Assembly: GCF_008929045.1 (NCBI RefSeq)
Contig: NZ_VFAH01000004.1
Span: forward strand, 310,001-374,000
Direction of reading: 5' to 3'
Origin: Noviherbaspirillum aerium
Lineage (GTDB): Bacteria; Pseudomonadota; Gammaproteobacteria; Burkholderiales; Burkholderiaceae_D
Length of the DNA stretch: 64,000 bases
Each line of letters opens with the position of its first letter. Positions within the stretch are counted from its first letter, which is position 1. Both the position numbers and the translations under genes were made by a program. Under the pieces are notes generated by a model. The model saw only the letters and a program-made list of their open reading frames with translations, made no database searches and was not told the origin of the DNA. This document shows, piece after piece, positions 20,129 through 28,943 of the stretch.

Positions 20129-20156
20129 GTTGACTGGAAGAAATGTAATTGGTTCA
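20129..20156 (-). promoter_or_regulatory. Candidate sigma-E autoregulatory promoter
   Basis: On the minus strand TGAACCA (around 20150-20156) and TCAACT (around 20128-20133) lie 16 bases apart, resembling the GGAACTT-N16-TCTGA pattern known for sigma-E promoters. It is about 45 bases upstream of the rpoE TTG. rpoE genes commonly drive themselves; the match here is partial, so confidence is low. Confidence 0.3.
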
Positions 20157-20191
20157 ATGTACTGCACAGTAAATTTAGCGCTATTTACAAG

Positions 20192-20698
20192 TTAATGATT
20201 TGCTTTGGATCGCACTTCATTAGCGGTAATCCATCTACAGGCCACTGAGAGCGCCCGAAAACCATCCTGCGAGACGCTATCGCGCAGAATCGGCACGGTG
20301 ATGCGCCTTCCATTTGCATCCTCAAACTGCAGCAGAAGCATCAGCGGCCAGAGCGTTGACCCCGGGAGTAGCCGGACTTCTTCCCCGTATGGAGCTACAT
20401 GCGTCCTCTTCGACTCTCTGCAAGAGCTGACGATGATGGACCGCTCTGCAACTCGAACTTGACCTATGCCGGAGATATCAAGTTGTATGGGTTTTCTCCT
20501 CTGCATGCCATGATAAAACCCAAAAAATGAGAGGATAAGAATCGATGCGCTGATAGCGAGGCGAAGCAGGAACACCATCTCGCCGATCGCGCCAAGGCCG
20601 ATAAGAATACCTACTGTCGAGGTAAGTGATGCCATGGCCAGCATCATTGCAGCGAGAATTCGAGAGGGCTTGACGATTGCCGATACCGCGATTGACAT
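20192..20698 (-). CDS. YgfX/CptA-like membrane protein
   Basis: Protein of 168 residues with two hydrophobic segments near the N-terminus (about 13-35 and 42-64) and a soluble C-terminal domain. The tail pattern (LLPGSTLWPLMLLLQFED, GRRITVPILRDSV, then FRALSVACRWI) resembles the YgfX/CptA family, two-helix membrane proteins first described as toxins beside SdhE. No SdhE gene is adjacent; the neighbours are fabF upstream and rpoE downstream. Assignment rests on the layout and the pattern, not on a search; it may simply be an uncharacterised membrane protein. Confidence 0.55.
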   Translation of the reverse strand: MSIAVSAIVKPSRILAAMMLAMASLTSTVGILIGLGAIGEMVFLLRLAISASILILSFFGFYHGMQRRKPIQLDISGIGQVRVAERSIIVSSCRESKRTHVAPYGEEVRLLPGSTLWPLMLLLQFEDANGRRITVPILRDSVSQDGFRALSVACRWITANEVRSKANH

Positions 20699-20775
20699 GG
20701 CAACGAATAGGAGGACTGTCAGTCTCTCCCGTATGGGAATGAATCCATAGGAGAGAGACTGATGAAACGGATACG

Positions 20776-22023
20776 CTAGACTTTACCGAACACCAAAGTA
20801 CCGTTCGTACCGCCGAATCCAAACGAGTTTTTGACGGCGATATTGATAGGCATGTTACGCGCTGTGTTAGCGCAGTAATCCAGATCGCATGCCGGATCCT
20901 GGTTGAAGATATTGATGGTCGGCGGCGATATCTGGTGATGAATGGCCAATACCGTAAAGACGGATTCGAGACCGCCCGCGCCGCCAAGCAAATGGCCCGT
21001 CATCGACTTCGTCGAATTGACGACGATGCTTTTCGCATGATCCCCTAACGCGCGTTTGATGGCGACCGTCTCGGCTATGTCGCCCAATGGCGTAGAGGTG
21101 CCATGTGCATTCACATAATCGACTTGATCAGCATTGATACCGGCATTCGACATTGCCGAGATCATGCATCGCCGGGCGCCATCCCCATCCTCCAACGGTG
21201 CCGTCATGTGATGTGCATCTGCACTCATGCCGAAACCAAGCACTTCGGCATAGATTTTCGCTCCGCGCGCCTTGGCATGCTCGTATTCTTCGAGGACCAT
21301 GACACCGGCCCCCTCACCGAGCACGAAACCGTCGCGATCCTTGTCCCAGGGACGGGATGCAGTCGCCGGATCATCATTGCGAGCTGACAGGGCACGAGCC
21401 GCTGCGAAGCCGCCGACACCGAGTGGCGAAACCGTAGATTCCGCACCGCCCGCGATCATGACGTCTGCATCACCGTATTCAATCATGCGAGCAGCTGCTC
21501 CGATACAGTGCAGACCGGTAGTACAAGCAGTGACGATCGCAATATTTGGCCCCTTGAAGCCATATTTGATCGACAGATGCCCGGAAATCATGTTGATGAT
21601 TGACGCCGGAACGAAAAACGGACTGATCCTGCGCGGTCCGCGATTTGTCAGTTCCGCGTGCGTCTCTTCGATCATTGGCAGGCCACCGATACCCGATCCG
21701 ACAATCACGCCTATTTTTTCAGCGTTCTCCTCGGTGACGGTCAATCCGCTATCCTGGATCGCCTGGATTCCCGCGGCCATCCCATAGTGGATAAATGTAT
21801 CCATGTGGCGCGCTTCCTTACCGGGGATGTAATCCTCGATATTGAAGCCCTTAACTTCACCCGCAAAGCGCGTTGAGAAAGGCGTGGCGTCGAATTTAGT
21901 AATGGTCGCAATACCTGATCTGCCTGCGGTCAGGGCTGCCCACGCATCGGCAATCGTATTGCCAACGGGGGAAACACAGCCGAGGCCGGTCACTACGACG
22001 CGACGTTCACGTGAGCGGCTCAA
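20776..22023 (-). CDS. fabF: 3-oxoacyl-[acyl-carrier-protein] synthase II
   Basis: Elongating condensing enzyme of type II fatty acid synthesis. The thiolase-fold protein of 415 residues has the active cysteine in [10 protein letters not shown] (Cys 167) and the two histidines in [11 protein letters not shown] and [10 protein letters not shown]. It ends in the usual [14 protein letters not shown]. It lies 30 bases downstream of acpP on the same strand, the order seen in most proteobacterial fab clusters. Confidence 0.97.
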   Translation of the reverse strand: MSRSRERRVVVTGLGCVSPVGNTIADAWAALTAGRSGIATITKFDATPFSTRFAGEVKGFNIEDYIPGKEARHMDTFIHYGMAAGIQAIQDSGLTVTEENAEKIGVIVGSGIGGLPMIEETHAELTNRGPRRISPFFVPASIINMISGHLSIKYGFKGPNIAIVTACTTGLHCIGAAARMIEYGDADVMIAGGAESTVSPLGVGGFAAARALSARNDDPATASRPWDKDRDGFVLGEGAGVMVLEEYEHAKARGAKIYAEVLGFGMSADAHHMTAPLEDGDGARRCMISAMSNAGINADQVDYVNAHGTSTPLGDIAETVAIKRALGDHAKSIVVNSTKSMTGHLLGGAGGLESVFTVLAIHHQISPPTINIFNQDPACDLDYCANTARNMPINIAVKNSFGFGGTNGTLVFGKV

Positions 22024-22053
22024 GCGGTTCTCCTGGAATCAAACTGAACGACA

Positions 22054-22293
22054 TTAAGCCTTGACGTGTGCCTTGGCATAATCGATTGCTTGCTGCACGG
22101 TGGTGATCTTTTCGGCTTGCTCATCCGGGATCTCCATTTCGAATTCGTCTTCGAGTGCCATCACAAGCTCAACGGTATCAAGGGAGTCGGCGCCAAGATC
22201 GTCGACGAAGGACGATTCATTCTTGATGTCTGCTTCAGCGACGCCAAGTTGCTCAGCGACGATCTTCTTAACGCGTTGTTCGATATCGGACAT
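22054..22293 (-). CDS. acpP: Acyl carrier protein
   Basis: Carrier of growing fatty acyl chains, 79 residues. The phosphopantetheine serine lies in the invariant [15 protein letters not shown]. The start at 22293 ([18 protein letters not shown]) has a strong ribosome binding site, GGAGG, 8 bases upstream; the frame is open upstream but that part is not ACP-like. The protein is modified by AcpS encoded at 8402-8794. A gap of about 120 bases to fabG suggests an own promoter, as is common for this highly expressed gene. Confidence 0.97.
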   Translation of the reverse strand: MSDIEQRVKKIVAEQLGVAEADIKNESSFVDDLGADSLDTVELVMALEDEFEMEIPDEQAEKITTVQQAIDYAKAHVKA

Positions 22294-22416
22294 ATTATCC
22301 CTCCAGTGGGTTACAGAAAGTGCGCGCATTTTATCAGGTTTGCGCAACGAAAATTCATTTTTGGCTTTTGTTTTGATCAAGCTGCCAACGTCGGCCAATT
22401 GTCTTCAATACGCTTG

Positions 22417-23163
22417 TCAGCTCATGTACATGCCGCCATTGACGTGCAGTGTGGTACCAGTGATGTAGCCTGCTTGCGGCGAGGCAAGAAATGCAACCGC
22501 CGCCGCGATATCCTCGGGTTGACCGAAACGGGCCAAGGGAATTTGCTGCATCAGTGCTGCCACCTGCTGCTCGCCGAGTTCACGTGTCATGTCGGTATCG
22601 ATAAATCCCGGCGCAATACAATTGACCGTGATATTGCGACTGCCGATCTCGCGTGCCAATGCGCGGCTCATGCCGGCCACACCGGCCTTGGCGGCCGCAT
22701 AATTCATCTGCCCGGCATTGCCCGCGGAACCGACAACGGAAGTGATGTTGATGATCCGGCCGTTGCGGGCTTTCATCATGCCCCGCAGCACCAGGCGGGA
22801 CAACCGGCCGACTGCGGTCAGATTGGTCGCAATGACTGCATCCCATTCCTCATCCTTCATCCGCATCGCAAGCTGATCCTGGGTGATGCCGGCGTTATTC
22901 ACAAGAATGGAAACGCTGCCAAATTCCTTCTGAACTTCATCAATGACGGCACTACAACGCTCGGCATCGGTGACATTGAGGACGACACCTTTTCCTGAAT
23001 CAGCCTTCGCGGCGGCCAGATACTCTGTAATGGCGGCCGCACCGGTTTCAGATGTGGCCGTCCCGATCACCTTTGCCCCTTGGCTGGCGAGTTCCAAGGC
23101 GATCGCACGACCGATACCCCTTGATGCGCCTGTCACCAAGGCAACTTGATTGCTTAGATTCAA
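22417..23163 (-). CDS. fabG: 3-oxoacyl-[acyl-carrier-protein] reductase
   Basis: NADPH-dependent ketoreductase of fatty acid elongation, a 248-residue short-chain dehydrogenase. It shows TGASRGIGRAIA for cofactor binding, LVNNAGIT, and the catalytic Ser-Tyr-Lys set (ITSVVGSAGNAGQMNYAAAKAG). The C-terminus has the FabG ending YITGTTLHVNGGMYM. Its start overlaps the fabD stop by four bases (ATGA). Confidence 0.97.
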   Translation of the reverse strand: MNLSNQVALVTGASRGIGRAIALELASQGAKVIGTATSETGAAAITEYLAAAKADSGKGVVLNVTDAERCSAVIDEVQKEFGSVSILVNNAGITQDQLAMRMKDEEWDAVIATNLTAVGRLSRLVLRGMMKARNGRIINITSVVGSAGNAGQMNYAAAKAGVAGMSRALAREIGSRNITVNCIAPGFIDTDMTRELGEQQVAALMQQIPLARFGQPEDIAAAVAFLASPQAGYITGTTLHVNGGMYMS

Positions 23164-24092
23164 TTGAACAACTCCAGCATTTTTTCGAGAGAGGCTTGAT
23201 CAGTGATGGCGTCACCAATCAATTCGCTATTGATGCGCTTCGTCAGTCCCGCAAGGACTTTGCCTGGTCCGCATTCAATGACATGGCTTACTCCTTCTGC
23301 AGCCATTTTCTGAACGCTTTCCACCCAGCGCACCGGACTTGCAGCCTGCCTGACAAGAGCATCCTTGATCGCCGCCGGGTCGCTTACGATGGCCACGTCA
23401 ACATTGTTGATCAGCGGGATAAGCGGCGTGGAAAAGCTCAGCGGCTCCATGTATTCGCGCAGGCGATCCGATGCCGGTTTCAACAGCGAAGAATGGAATG
23501 GTGCCGAAACCGGCAGTGGCAATGCTCGCTTGGCACCCTTGGCCTTTGCCGCTTCGCATGCGCGCTCCACTGCGGCTTTGTGTCCGGCGATCACGACTTG
23601 CGCAGGTGCGTTGAAGTTGACCGCCTCGACAACCTGACCCTGCGCGGCTTCCTGGCAAGCGGCCCGGACGTCATCGTCGGACAAGCCAAGAATGGCTGCC
23701 ATTCCACCTTGCCCGACGGGCACGGCTTCCTGCATGGCTTGCGCGCGGTAGCGGACGAGCGGAACGGCATCGCGGAAAGCGATCGCGCCGGCAGCAACGA
23801 GCGCGGAATATTCTCCGAGACTATGGCCGGCGACGATCGCCGGAACCTTGCCTCCGGCAGCAATCCATGCGCGATACATGGCTACCGCGGCGGTAAGCAT
23901 GACCGGCTGGGTATTGGTTGTCAGGTCGAGATCTTCCTTGGGGCCATCGGCGATCAGTTTGCCGATGTCCAGTTGCAGGGCATCGGAGGCTTCTGCAACA
24001 GTTTGGTCAACGACTGCATTGCCGGCAAAGCCGTTCAGCATGCCGACGGCTTGAGAACCCTGCCCCGGAAAAACAAAAGCGAATTTGGTCAT
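23160..24092 (-). CDS. fabD: Malonyl CoA-acyl carrier protein transacylase
   Basis: Loads malonyl groups onto ACP. The 310-residue protein begins FAFVFPGQGSQAVGM, has the nucleophile serine in GHSLGEYSAL and the catalytic histidine in VSAPFHSSLL. Domain and length match the family. It is translationally coupled to fabG and 18 bases downstream of fabH. Confidence 0.97.
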   Translation of the reverse strand: MTKFAFVFPGQGSQAVGMLNGFAGNAVVDQTVAEASDALQLDIGKLIADGPKEDLDLTTNTQPVMLTAAVAMYRAWIAAGGKVPAIVAGHSLGEYSALVAAGAIAFRDAVPLVRYRAQAMQEAVPVGQGGMAAILGLSDDDVRAACQEAAQGQVVEAVNFNAPAQVVIAGHKAAVERACEAAKAKGAKRALPLPVSAPFHSSLLKPASDRLREYMEPLSFSTPLIPLINNVDVAIVSDPAAIKDALVRQAASPVRWVESVQKMAAEGVSHVIECGPGKVLAGLTKRINSELIGDAITDQASLEKMLELFN

Positions 24093-24110
24093 GCGAATAA
24101 ATGAAAGTAA

Positions 24111-25097
24111 TTACATTCGTGCGAGAACCGCACCCCAGGTAAAACCACCGCCCACGCCTTCCATCATGACGTTGTGTCCGGGCTTGACGCGACCGTCTCT
24201 TACCGCGGCATCAAGCGCCAAGGGGATCGACGCAGCTGAGGTATTGCCGTGCTGATCGACCGTAACGACCATTTTCTCCAGTGGCAAGCCGAGTTTTTTT
24301 GCCGTGCCCTGCATGATGCGAATATTGGCCTGATGCGGGATAAGCCAATCTATCTGGTCGGCGCTCATGTCAGCAGCCTTCAATGCTTCGTTGGCGACTT
24401 TTTCAAGCACGGATACCGCAAGCTTGAATACGGCTTGCCCATCCATATGCAGGAAGGCGCTTCCCTCCACTGCACCGCCGCTGACATTGCCAGGGATGCA
24501 GAGAATGTCGCCATGGCTGCCGTCCGCATGCAGCTTGGTGGCAAGAACGCCAGGCTCTGCTGAAGGTGTCAGCACCACTGCTCCGGCGCCATCGCCAAAC
24601 AGGACGCAAGTTGTGCGATCCTTGAAATCGAGGATGCGCGAGAAGATTTCGGCACCGATGACGAGCACATTGCGATGCGCTCCCGATCGGATGAAACTGT
24701 CGGCCACGGACATTGCATAAACAAAGCCACTGCAGACTGCCTGCACGTCGACCGCAGCGCAGGCGTTGGTGATGCCCAGCTTGCGCTGGACGACGCATGC
24801 CGTGCTCGGAAAGCCTCCGAAATGGTCAGGCGTGGAAGTGGCGAGGATGATGAGATCGATATCGTTAGGCAGGAGTCCGGCCGCGTCGATGGCTTGCCTG
24901 GATGCTTCGACAGCCAGATCGCTGGCCAATGCACCCTTGTCAGCATAATGCCTGGCAGAAATTCCGCTGCGCGAGACGATCCATTCATCGGAAGTTTCGA
25001 CGCCCTGCTCGGCCAATTGAGCTGCAAGCTCATTGTTGGTCACGCGCCTGGGCGGCAGATAGCTTCCCGTGCCTGCAATTTTGCTATAGAGGGTCAT
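24111..25097 (-). CDS. fabH: 3-oxoacyl-[acyl-carrier-protein] synthase III
   Basis: Initiates fatty acid synthesis by condensing acetyl-CoA with malonyl-ACP. The 328-residue thiolase-fold protein starts with [17 protein letters not shown], has the active cysteine in [10 protein letters not shown], the histidine in [11 protein letters not shown] and the asparagine in [14 protein letters not shown]. It lies 16 bases after plsX and 18 bases before fabD. Confidence 0.97.
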   Translation of the reverse strand: MTLYSKIAGTGSYLPPRRVTNNELAAQLAEQGVETSDEWIVSRSGISARHYADKGALASDLAVEASRQAIDAAGLLPNDIDLIILATSTPDHFGGFPSTACVVQRKLGITNACAAVDVQAVCSGFVYAMSVADSFIRSGAHRNVLVIGAEIFSRILDFKDRTTCVLFGDGAGAVVLTPSAEPGVLATKLHADGSHGDILCIPGNVSGGAVEGSAFLHMDGQAVFKLAVSVLEKVANEALKAADMSADQIDWLIPHQANIRIMQGTAKKLGLPLEKMVVTVDQHGNTSAASIPLALDAAVRDGRVKPGHNVMMEGVGGGFTWGAVLARM

Positions 25098-25113
25098 GCT
25101 GTCTTTTATCCGG

Positions 25114-26190
25114 TTAGATCATTGCGCTGGATGCGCCTGCGGCATCGGATGCAGATGCGCCGTTCGGCTGAGGCATCAATTCGGCAATCGTGGTGGAGAT
25201 GCGCGCCAACACATCATGCCGGGCCGCTTCATAAGCCCTCTTGATCGCCCACTCATAGCCGTAGGCATCTTCGCCGCCGTGGCTCTTGAACACCAGGCCG
25301 CGCAAGCCCAGCAGGCTGGCACCATTGTAGCGGGAAGGATTCATTCGCTGGGAAATCGACTTGAGCGCGCCCTGCGCGATCACCGCTCCGAGCATGTTGA
25401 TGGCATTGCTCTTGAATTCGCTCTTGACGATATTTTTCAGAAAGCGTCCCAGACCTTCAGACGCCTTGAGAACAACGTTGCCGACGAAACCGTCGCACAC
25501 CACGATATCGGTCGTTCCCTCGAAAATATCATTGCCTTCCACGTTACCGTAGAAATTGAGGGTGCCCTTTTCATGATCGGCGCGCAATAACGCGGCGGTC
25601 TGCTTGACGACCTCATTGCCCTTGATGTCTTCCTCGCCGATATTCAACAGGCCGACGGTCGGCTTGGCCTTTCCCTCGAGCGCTGATACCAGTGCCGATC
25701 CCATCAGGGCGAATTGATGCAAGTGTTGCGGTTCGCAGTCGACGTTCGCGCCCAGATCCAGCATGTAGGTCGGCGAATCCTTTTGGTTCGGCATGGGAAA
25801 ACAGATTGCCGGCCGGTCCACTCCAGGTATCGTCTTCAGCACATAGCGCGATACCGCCATGAGAGCGCCGGTATTGCCCGCGGAGACGCAGGCATTCGCC
25901 TTGCCGTCTTTGATCAGACTGACGGCAACACGCATCGAGGAATCTTTTTTGCGGCGCAGTGCAACCTCTATTGGATCATCCATGCCAACGATTTCTGTGG
26001 CATGAACAATGCTGAGGCGCGGATGTGCTGAAGCATTCAGCTTTTTCAACTCGGCCCTGATGACATCTTCAAGACCGACCAGAATCAGCTCTGCATCCTG
26101 CTCATGATTGACGAAGGAAACAGCTGCGGGAATGGTGACCGACGGGCCATGATCGCCGCCCATGCAGTCGATGGAAATTTTTATTGTCAT
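25114..26190 (-). CDS. plsX: Phosphate acyltransferase PlsX
   Basis: Converts acyl-ACP to acyl-phosphate, feeding phospholipid synthesis through PlsY. The 358-residue sequence opens with [20 protein letters not shown] and has the family boxes [16 protein letters not shown] and [13 protein letters not shown]. Length is at the normal upper end. It heads the plsX-fabH-fabD-fabG block; a terminator-like hairpin separates it from rpmF upstream. Confidence 0.97.
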   Translation of the reverse strand: MTIKISIDCMGGDHGPSVTIPAAVSFVNHEQDAELILVGLEDVIRAELKKLNASAHPRLSIVHATEIVGMDDPIEVALRRKKDSSMRVAVSLIKDGKANACVSAGNTGALMAVSRYVLKTIPGVDRPAICFPMPNQKDSPTYMLDLGANVDCEPQHLHQFALMGSALVSALEGKAKPTVGLLNIGEEDIKGNEVVKQTAALLRADHEKGTLNFYGNVEGNDIFEGTTDIVVCDGFVGNVVLKASEGLGRFLKNIVKSEFKSNAINMLGAVIAQGALKSISQRMNPSRYNGASLLGLRGLVFKSHGGEDAYGYEWAIKRAYEAARHDVLARISTTIAELMPQPNGASASDAAGASSAMI

Positions 26191-26277
26191 TGTTTTGACT
26201 CAGTACCTCGCTCTAACCGCCTAGCGGGCCAGGTCTGGCGTGATTCAAAATGACGCGAAGCGCTTGATCAGCATATG

Positions 26278-26310
26278 AAAAAACGGCGCCAAGTCAAACT
26301 CTCTGCGCCG
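26278..26310 (-). terminator. Intrinsic terminator between rpmF and plsX
   Basis: On the minus strand the arms CGGCGC (26305-26310) and GCGCCG (26284-26289) enclose a 15-base loop and are followed by TTTTTTCATA. It lies 27 bases after the rpmF stop and about 90 bases before plsX, so yceD-rpmF and the plsX-fab genes may be transcribed separately or with partial read-through. Confidence 0.7.
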
Positions 26311-26336
26311 CTTCTAGCTTCGAAAAAAGAGCGAGA

Positions 26337-26519
26337 TTACTCGTCGTTCTTGGTCTTGAGAACCTTGCGTCCACGATAGTAGCCGTTCGGGCTGATGTGG
26401 TGACGCAGATGAGTTTCGCCGGTAGTCGGCTCAACAGCCAACGGCGGAACGCTCAGATGATCGTGCGAACGGTGCATGCCACGCTTCGAAGGGGATTTTT
26501 TGTTCTGTTGAACGGCCAT
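26337..26519 (-). CDS. rpmF: 50S ribosomal protein L32
   Basis: Ribosomal protein of 60 residues: [20 protein letters not shown], a conserved centre and the C-terminal [13 protein letters not shown]. The zinc-binding cysteines found in some L32 proteins are absent, as in many proteobacterial L32. It lies 119 bases downstream of yceD and upstream of plsX, the widely conserved yceD-rpmF-plsX-fab order. Confidence 0.97.
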   Translation of the reverse strand: MAVQQNKKSPSKRGMHRSHDHLSVPPLAVEPTTGETHLRHHISPNGYYRGRKVLKTKNDE

Positions 26520-26638
26520 GATGACTCCTAAACCTTAAGATCCGAAATTTTAACATATCCAGCTCAGCATCTTATTGCTTGCCGGGAAACTTTTGCTGCA
26601 CTTGTTAGGCGGCGTGCATCATGTACCGCTTTGCCACA

Positions 26639-27136
26639 TTATTTCTTCAAATTCTTGAGCACCGCAAACGGCGACTCCTTTTCCACTTCCGCCACGTTGT
26701 CAGGCATCAGTTGCTTTTCACAAGCCTCATGCCTCGGCGAAAGAGGTATTGTCAGCAATGCCTCATCCTCTACCAGCTGCCGGAGATCGAAGGCATGGCT
26801 GCCAACAATTACCTCGACGTCCTCGTCGGATAGCAACGCATCCATCTCGTCGGCGCTTCCCTCATCAGGCGCCAACACCAGCACGGCGCCAGATTCGATC
26901 GCAAAATCGATCGGGGTAAGGCACCGCTGGCAAAGCAGGCGCACACGACCAGATACCGACAATATCATCTGAGGATGACCATGCAGGTTGGTACCACCCC
27001 GCAAGGACCACTTCACAGCGCCGGAACGGTCCACCGATTCCTCGGCAAGCCGCGGCAGCGCCTCAACCGAAAACTCGCCGTCGCGCTGATCCTTGAGCCG
27101 GCAGAACTCGAACGCGTCTATCACAAAAGCATTCAT
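26639..27136 (-). CDS. yceD: YceD family protein (DUF177)
   Basis: Protein of 165 residues with the DUF177 core, including a single CxxC (LLCQRCLTPI) and an acidic middle section ending in ALLTIPLSPRHEAC. In Escherichia coli YceD is linked to 23S rRNA accumulation, but the biochemical role is not settled. The gene directly precedes rpmF, the arrangement seen across bacteria. It is divergent from maf, with a good promoter in the 103-base gap. Confidence 0.93.
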   Translation of the reverse strand: MNAFVIDAFEFCRLKDQRDGEFSVEALPRLAEESVDRSGAVKWSLRGGTNLHGHPQMILSVSGRVRLLCQRCLTPIDFAIESGAVLVLAPDEGSADEMDALLSDEDVEVIVGSHAFDLRQLVEDEALLTIPLSPRHEACEKQLMPDNVAEVEKESPFAVLKNLKK

Positions 27137-27162
27137 ATCAAGACGAACCCGGAAAACCTGCG

Positions 27163-27192
27163 ATAATAACAGGGTTTTCCCTTATTCGTCAA
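27163..27192 (-). promoter_or_regulatory. Promoter of the yceD-rpmF unit
   Basis: TTGACG (27187-27192) and TATTAT (27163-27168) lie 18 bases apart on the minus strand, 27 bases upstream of yceD. The spacer lies within an inverted repeat GGAAAACC (27151-27158) with its complement at 27173-27180, which could form a hairpin at the 5' end of the message or serve as an operator. Confidence 0.5.
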
Positions 27193-27239
27193 AGCCTTAG
27201 GCGGCTTTTCTCGAGCCGCCGCCTGAATTCCCGTACTCC

Positions 27240-27851
27240 ATGCCTATTCATCATCACTTGCCGCGCCTGATTCTGGCTTCAAGCTCAAGATATCGGCGCG
27301 ACCTGTTATCCCGGCTGCATCTTCCCTTCGAGTGCATTTCCCCCGATATCGATGAAAGCCCGCTTTCAGGAGAAGCGCCTGAAGTCACGGCACTTCGGCT
27401 GGCACGGCTCAAGGCCGCCGCCGTGGCAAGGCAGGTGCCGGATGCGCTGGTCATCGGGTCGGATCAGGTGGCAACGCTGGATGGGAAGCAGATCGGAAAG
27501 CCCGGATCTCACGAGAACGCATTGCAGCAGCTGCGCGTGATGCGCGGGCGCGAAGTCATCTTCCATACTGCTCTGTGCCTGTGGGATGGACGCATTCCTG
27601 ATGCGCTGGCAGCGGCGCAAATGGAAAACGTACGCACCATTGTCACGTTCCGGGACCTCCCTGATGAGGAACTGGATCATTATCTGCGAATCGAGCAGCC
27701 TTATGATTGCGCCGGCAGCGCCAAGAATGAGGGACTCGGCATTGCCCTGCTCGAGAAAATTGAAAGCACCGATCCGACGTCGCTGACCGGGCTTCCCCTG
27801 ATTGCCCTATGTACGATGCTTCGCCGTGCGGGCGTCCATTTCTTTACCTGA
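27240..27851 (+). CDS. Maf-family nucleotide pyrophosphatase (YceF type)
   Basis: House-cleaning NTP pyrophosphatase, 203 residues, that hydrolyses modified nucleotides. It has the N-terminal SSSRYRRDLLSRL motif, a conserved central glutamate region (PDIDESPLSG), GSDQVATLDGKQIGKP and the C-terminal IESTDPTSLTGLPL. These features place it nearer the YceF (7-methyl-GTP) branch than the original Maf, but the split was judged by eye. It is divergent from yceD and 6 bases upstream of the next gene, so the two are probably an operon. Confidence 0.92.
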   Translation: MPIHHHLPRLILASSSRYRRDLLSRLHLPFECISPDIDESPLSGEAPEVTALRLARLKAAAVARQVPDALVIGSDQVATLDGKQIGKPGSHENALQQLRVMRGREVIFHTALCLWDGRIPDALAAAQMENVRTIVTFRDLPDEELDHYLRIEQPYDCAGSAKNEGLGIALLEKIESTDPTSLTGLPLIALCTMLRRAGVHFFT

Positions 27852-27857
27852 ACTGCC

Positions 27858-28610
27858 ATGACCGGAATCCTGTACCTTATTCCCAACACGCTCGGCCTGA
27901 ACGACGGCACTCCGGCGAATCCACTGGCGGAAGTCATTCCCGAACAAGTCAGAGCCATTACCGCATCACTCTCCTATTTCATTGCGGAGAATGCAAAGAC
28001 AACCCGTGCCCATCTCAAACTGATTGGTCTGACGCACCCTCTTGCGGCACCACTGCAAGAGATCGCCATCAGGGAACTCAATGTCAATACAGAAGCGAAC
28101 GCTCTACCCGGATTGCTGGCCCCTCTTCTTGCCGACCAGGATGCCGGCCTGATTTCCGAAGCTGGCGTGCCGGCCGTTGCCGACCCGGGAGCAAATCTTG
28201 TGCGTCTCGCGCATGCTTCGGGTATCAAGGTGCGGCCTCTGGTTGGTCCGTCATCATTGCTTCTGGCTGTCATGGCGAGCGGATTGAATGGACAGAGCTT
28301 TGCCTTCAACGGCTATCTTCCAACCGATGCGGGGCAAAGGATGAAGCGGCTGAAAGCGCTTGAAGAGAGATCGCGGGGCGAGCGCCAGACGCAGATCTTC
28401 ATCGAAACGCCATACCGAAACGCTGCATTGCTCGAAGCCATGGTGAATACCTGCAACGCGTCCACCGTCGTCTGTGTGGCAACGGATCTGAGCCTTCCTT
28501 CCGAAAGCATCAAAACACAAGCCGCTGGAAAATGGAAAGCCGAAATGGCGGCGGGCAGAATGCCTGACTTTCACAAGAAGCCCACCGTGTTTCTTTTCCT
28601 TGCGGAATAG
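27858..28610 (+). CDS. SAM-dependent methyltransferase, tetrapyrrole methylase family
   Basis: Protein of 250 residues related to RsmI, the enzyme that 2'-O-methylates C1402 of 16S rRNA. It shows ILYLIPNTLG in place of the RsmI LYVVATPIGN start, DAGLISEAGVPAVADPGANL for SAM binding and GPSSLLLAVMASG in the second subdomain. The N-terminal motif with AEDTR is replaced by AENAKTTRAH, so it is not classical RsmI. It is a recognised shorter group in betaproteobacteria whose substrate is unknown. It follows maf by 6 bases. Confidence 0.85.
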   Translation: MTGILYLIPNTLGLNDGTPANPLAEVIPEQVRAITASLSYFIAENAKTTRAHLKLIGLTHPLAAPLQEIAIRELNVNTEANALPGLLAPLLADQDAGLISEAGVPAVADPGANLVRLAHASGIKVRPLVGPSSLLLAVMASGLNGQSFAFNGYLPTDAGQRMKRLKALEERSRGERQTQIFIETPYRNAALLEAMVNTCNASTVVCVATDLSLPSESIKTQAAGKWKAEMAAGRMPDFHKKPTVFLFLAE

Positions 28611-28943
28611 AGTGAGGTCAAGCGCGCAGACCGAACAAGGCAGATAGATATGAAGCACGCAAGGTGTAGTTTGCGACAAAGTTGGCAGGTCGGCCGCACA
28701 TGCGCAAAACGGCGGTATTGCGCCGCCGTTTTGCAAGCCCATCGGGCTGTTTAGAGAGGGATCGATACCTCTCATGCCGCGTCCCAGACGTGGCAAATAT
28801 TGCCCGGCTCAAGAGTTTTTCCTTACTGCGTACGTCTTATGCATTCGAAGGATCGAAACGAAACCGGACAAGTGCAGTATAGAGCCCCATCCTGAAGATG
28901 CAAGGCGAAAGTGCCGCGCCCGGGCACGTCGCCGAATACCCGA
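28611..28943. other. Intergenic region between convergent genes, with three hairpins
   Basis: No supported gene. It separates the plus-strand methylase gene from minus-strand sppA. Three consecutive hairpins lie at 28704-28773. The remainder shows nothing recognisable. Confidence 0.5.
28704..28773. terminator. Tandem hairpins between convergent genes
   Basis: The first has a perfect 12-bp stem (GCAAAACGGCGG at 28704-28715, complement at 28723-28734, loop 7). The second pairs AGCCC (28736-28740) with GGGCT (28744-28748) and is followed by GTTTAG. The third pairs GAGAGG (28754-28759) with CCTCTC (28768-28773). Their position between convergent genes suggests two-way termination, although no long T tract is present on either strand. 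Confidence 0.5.
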
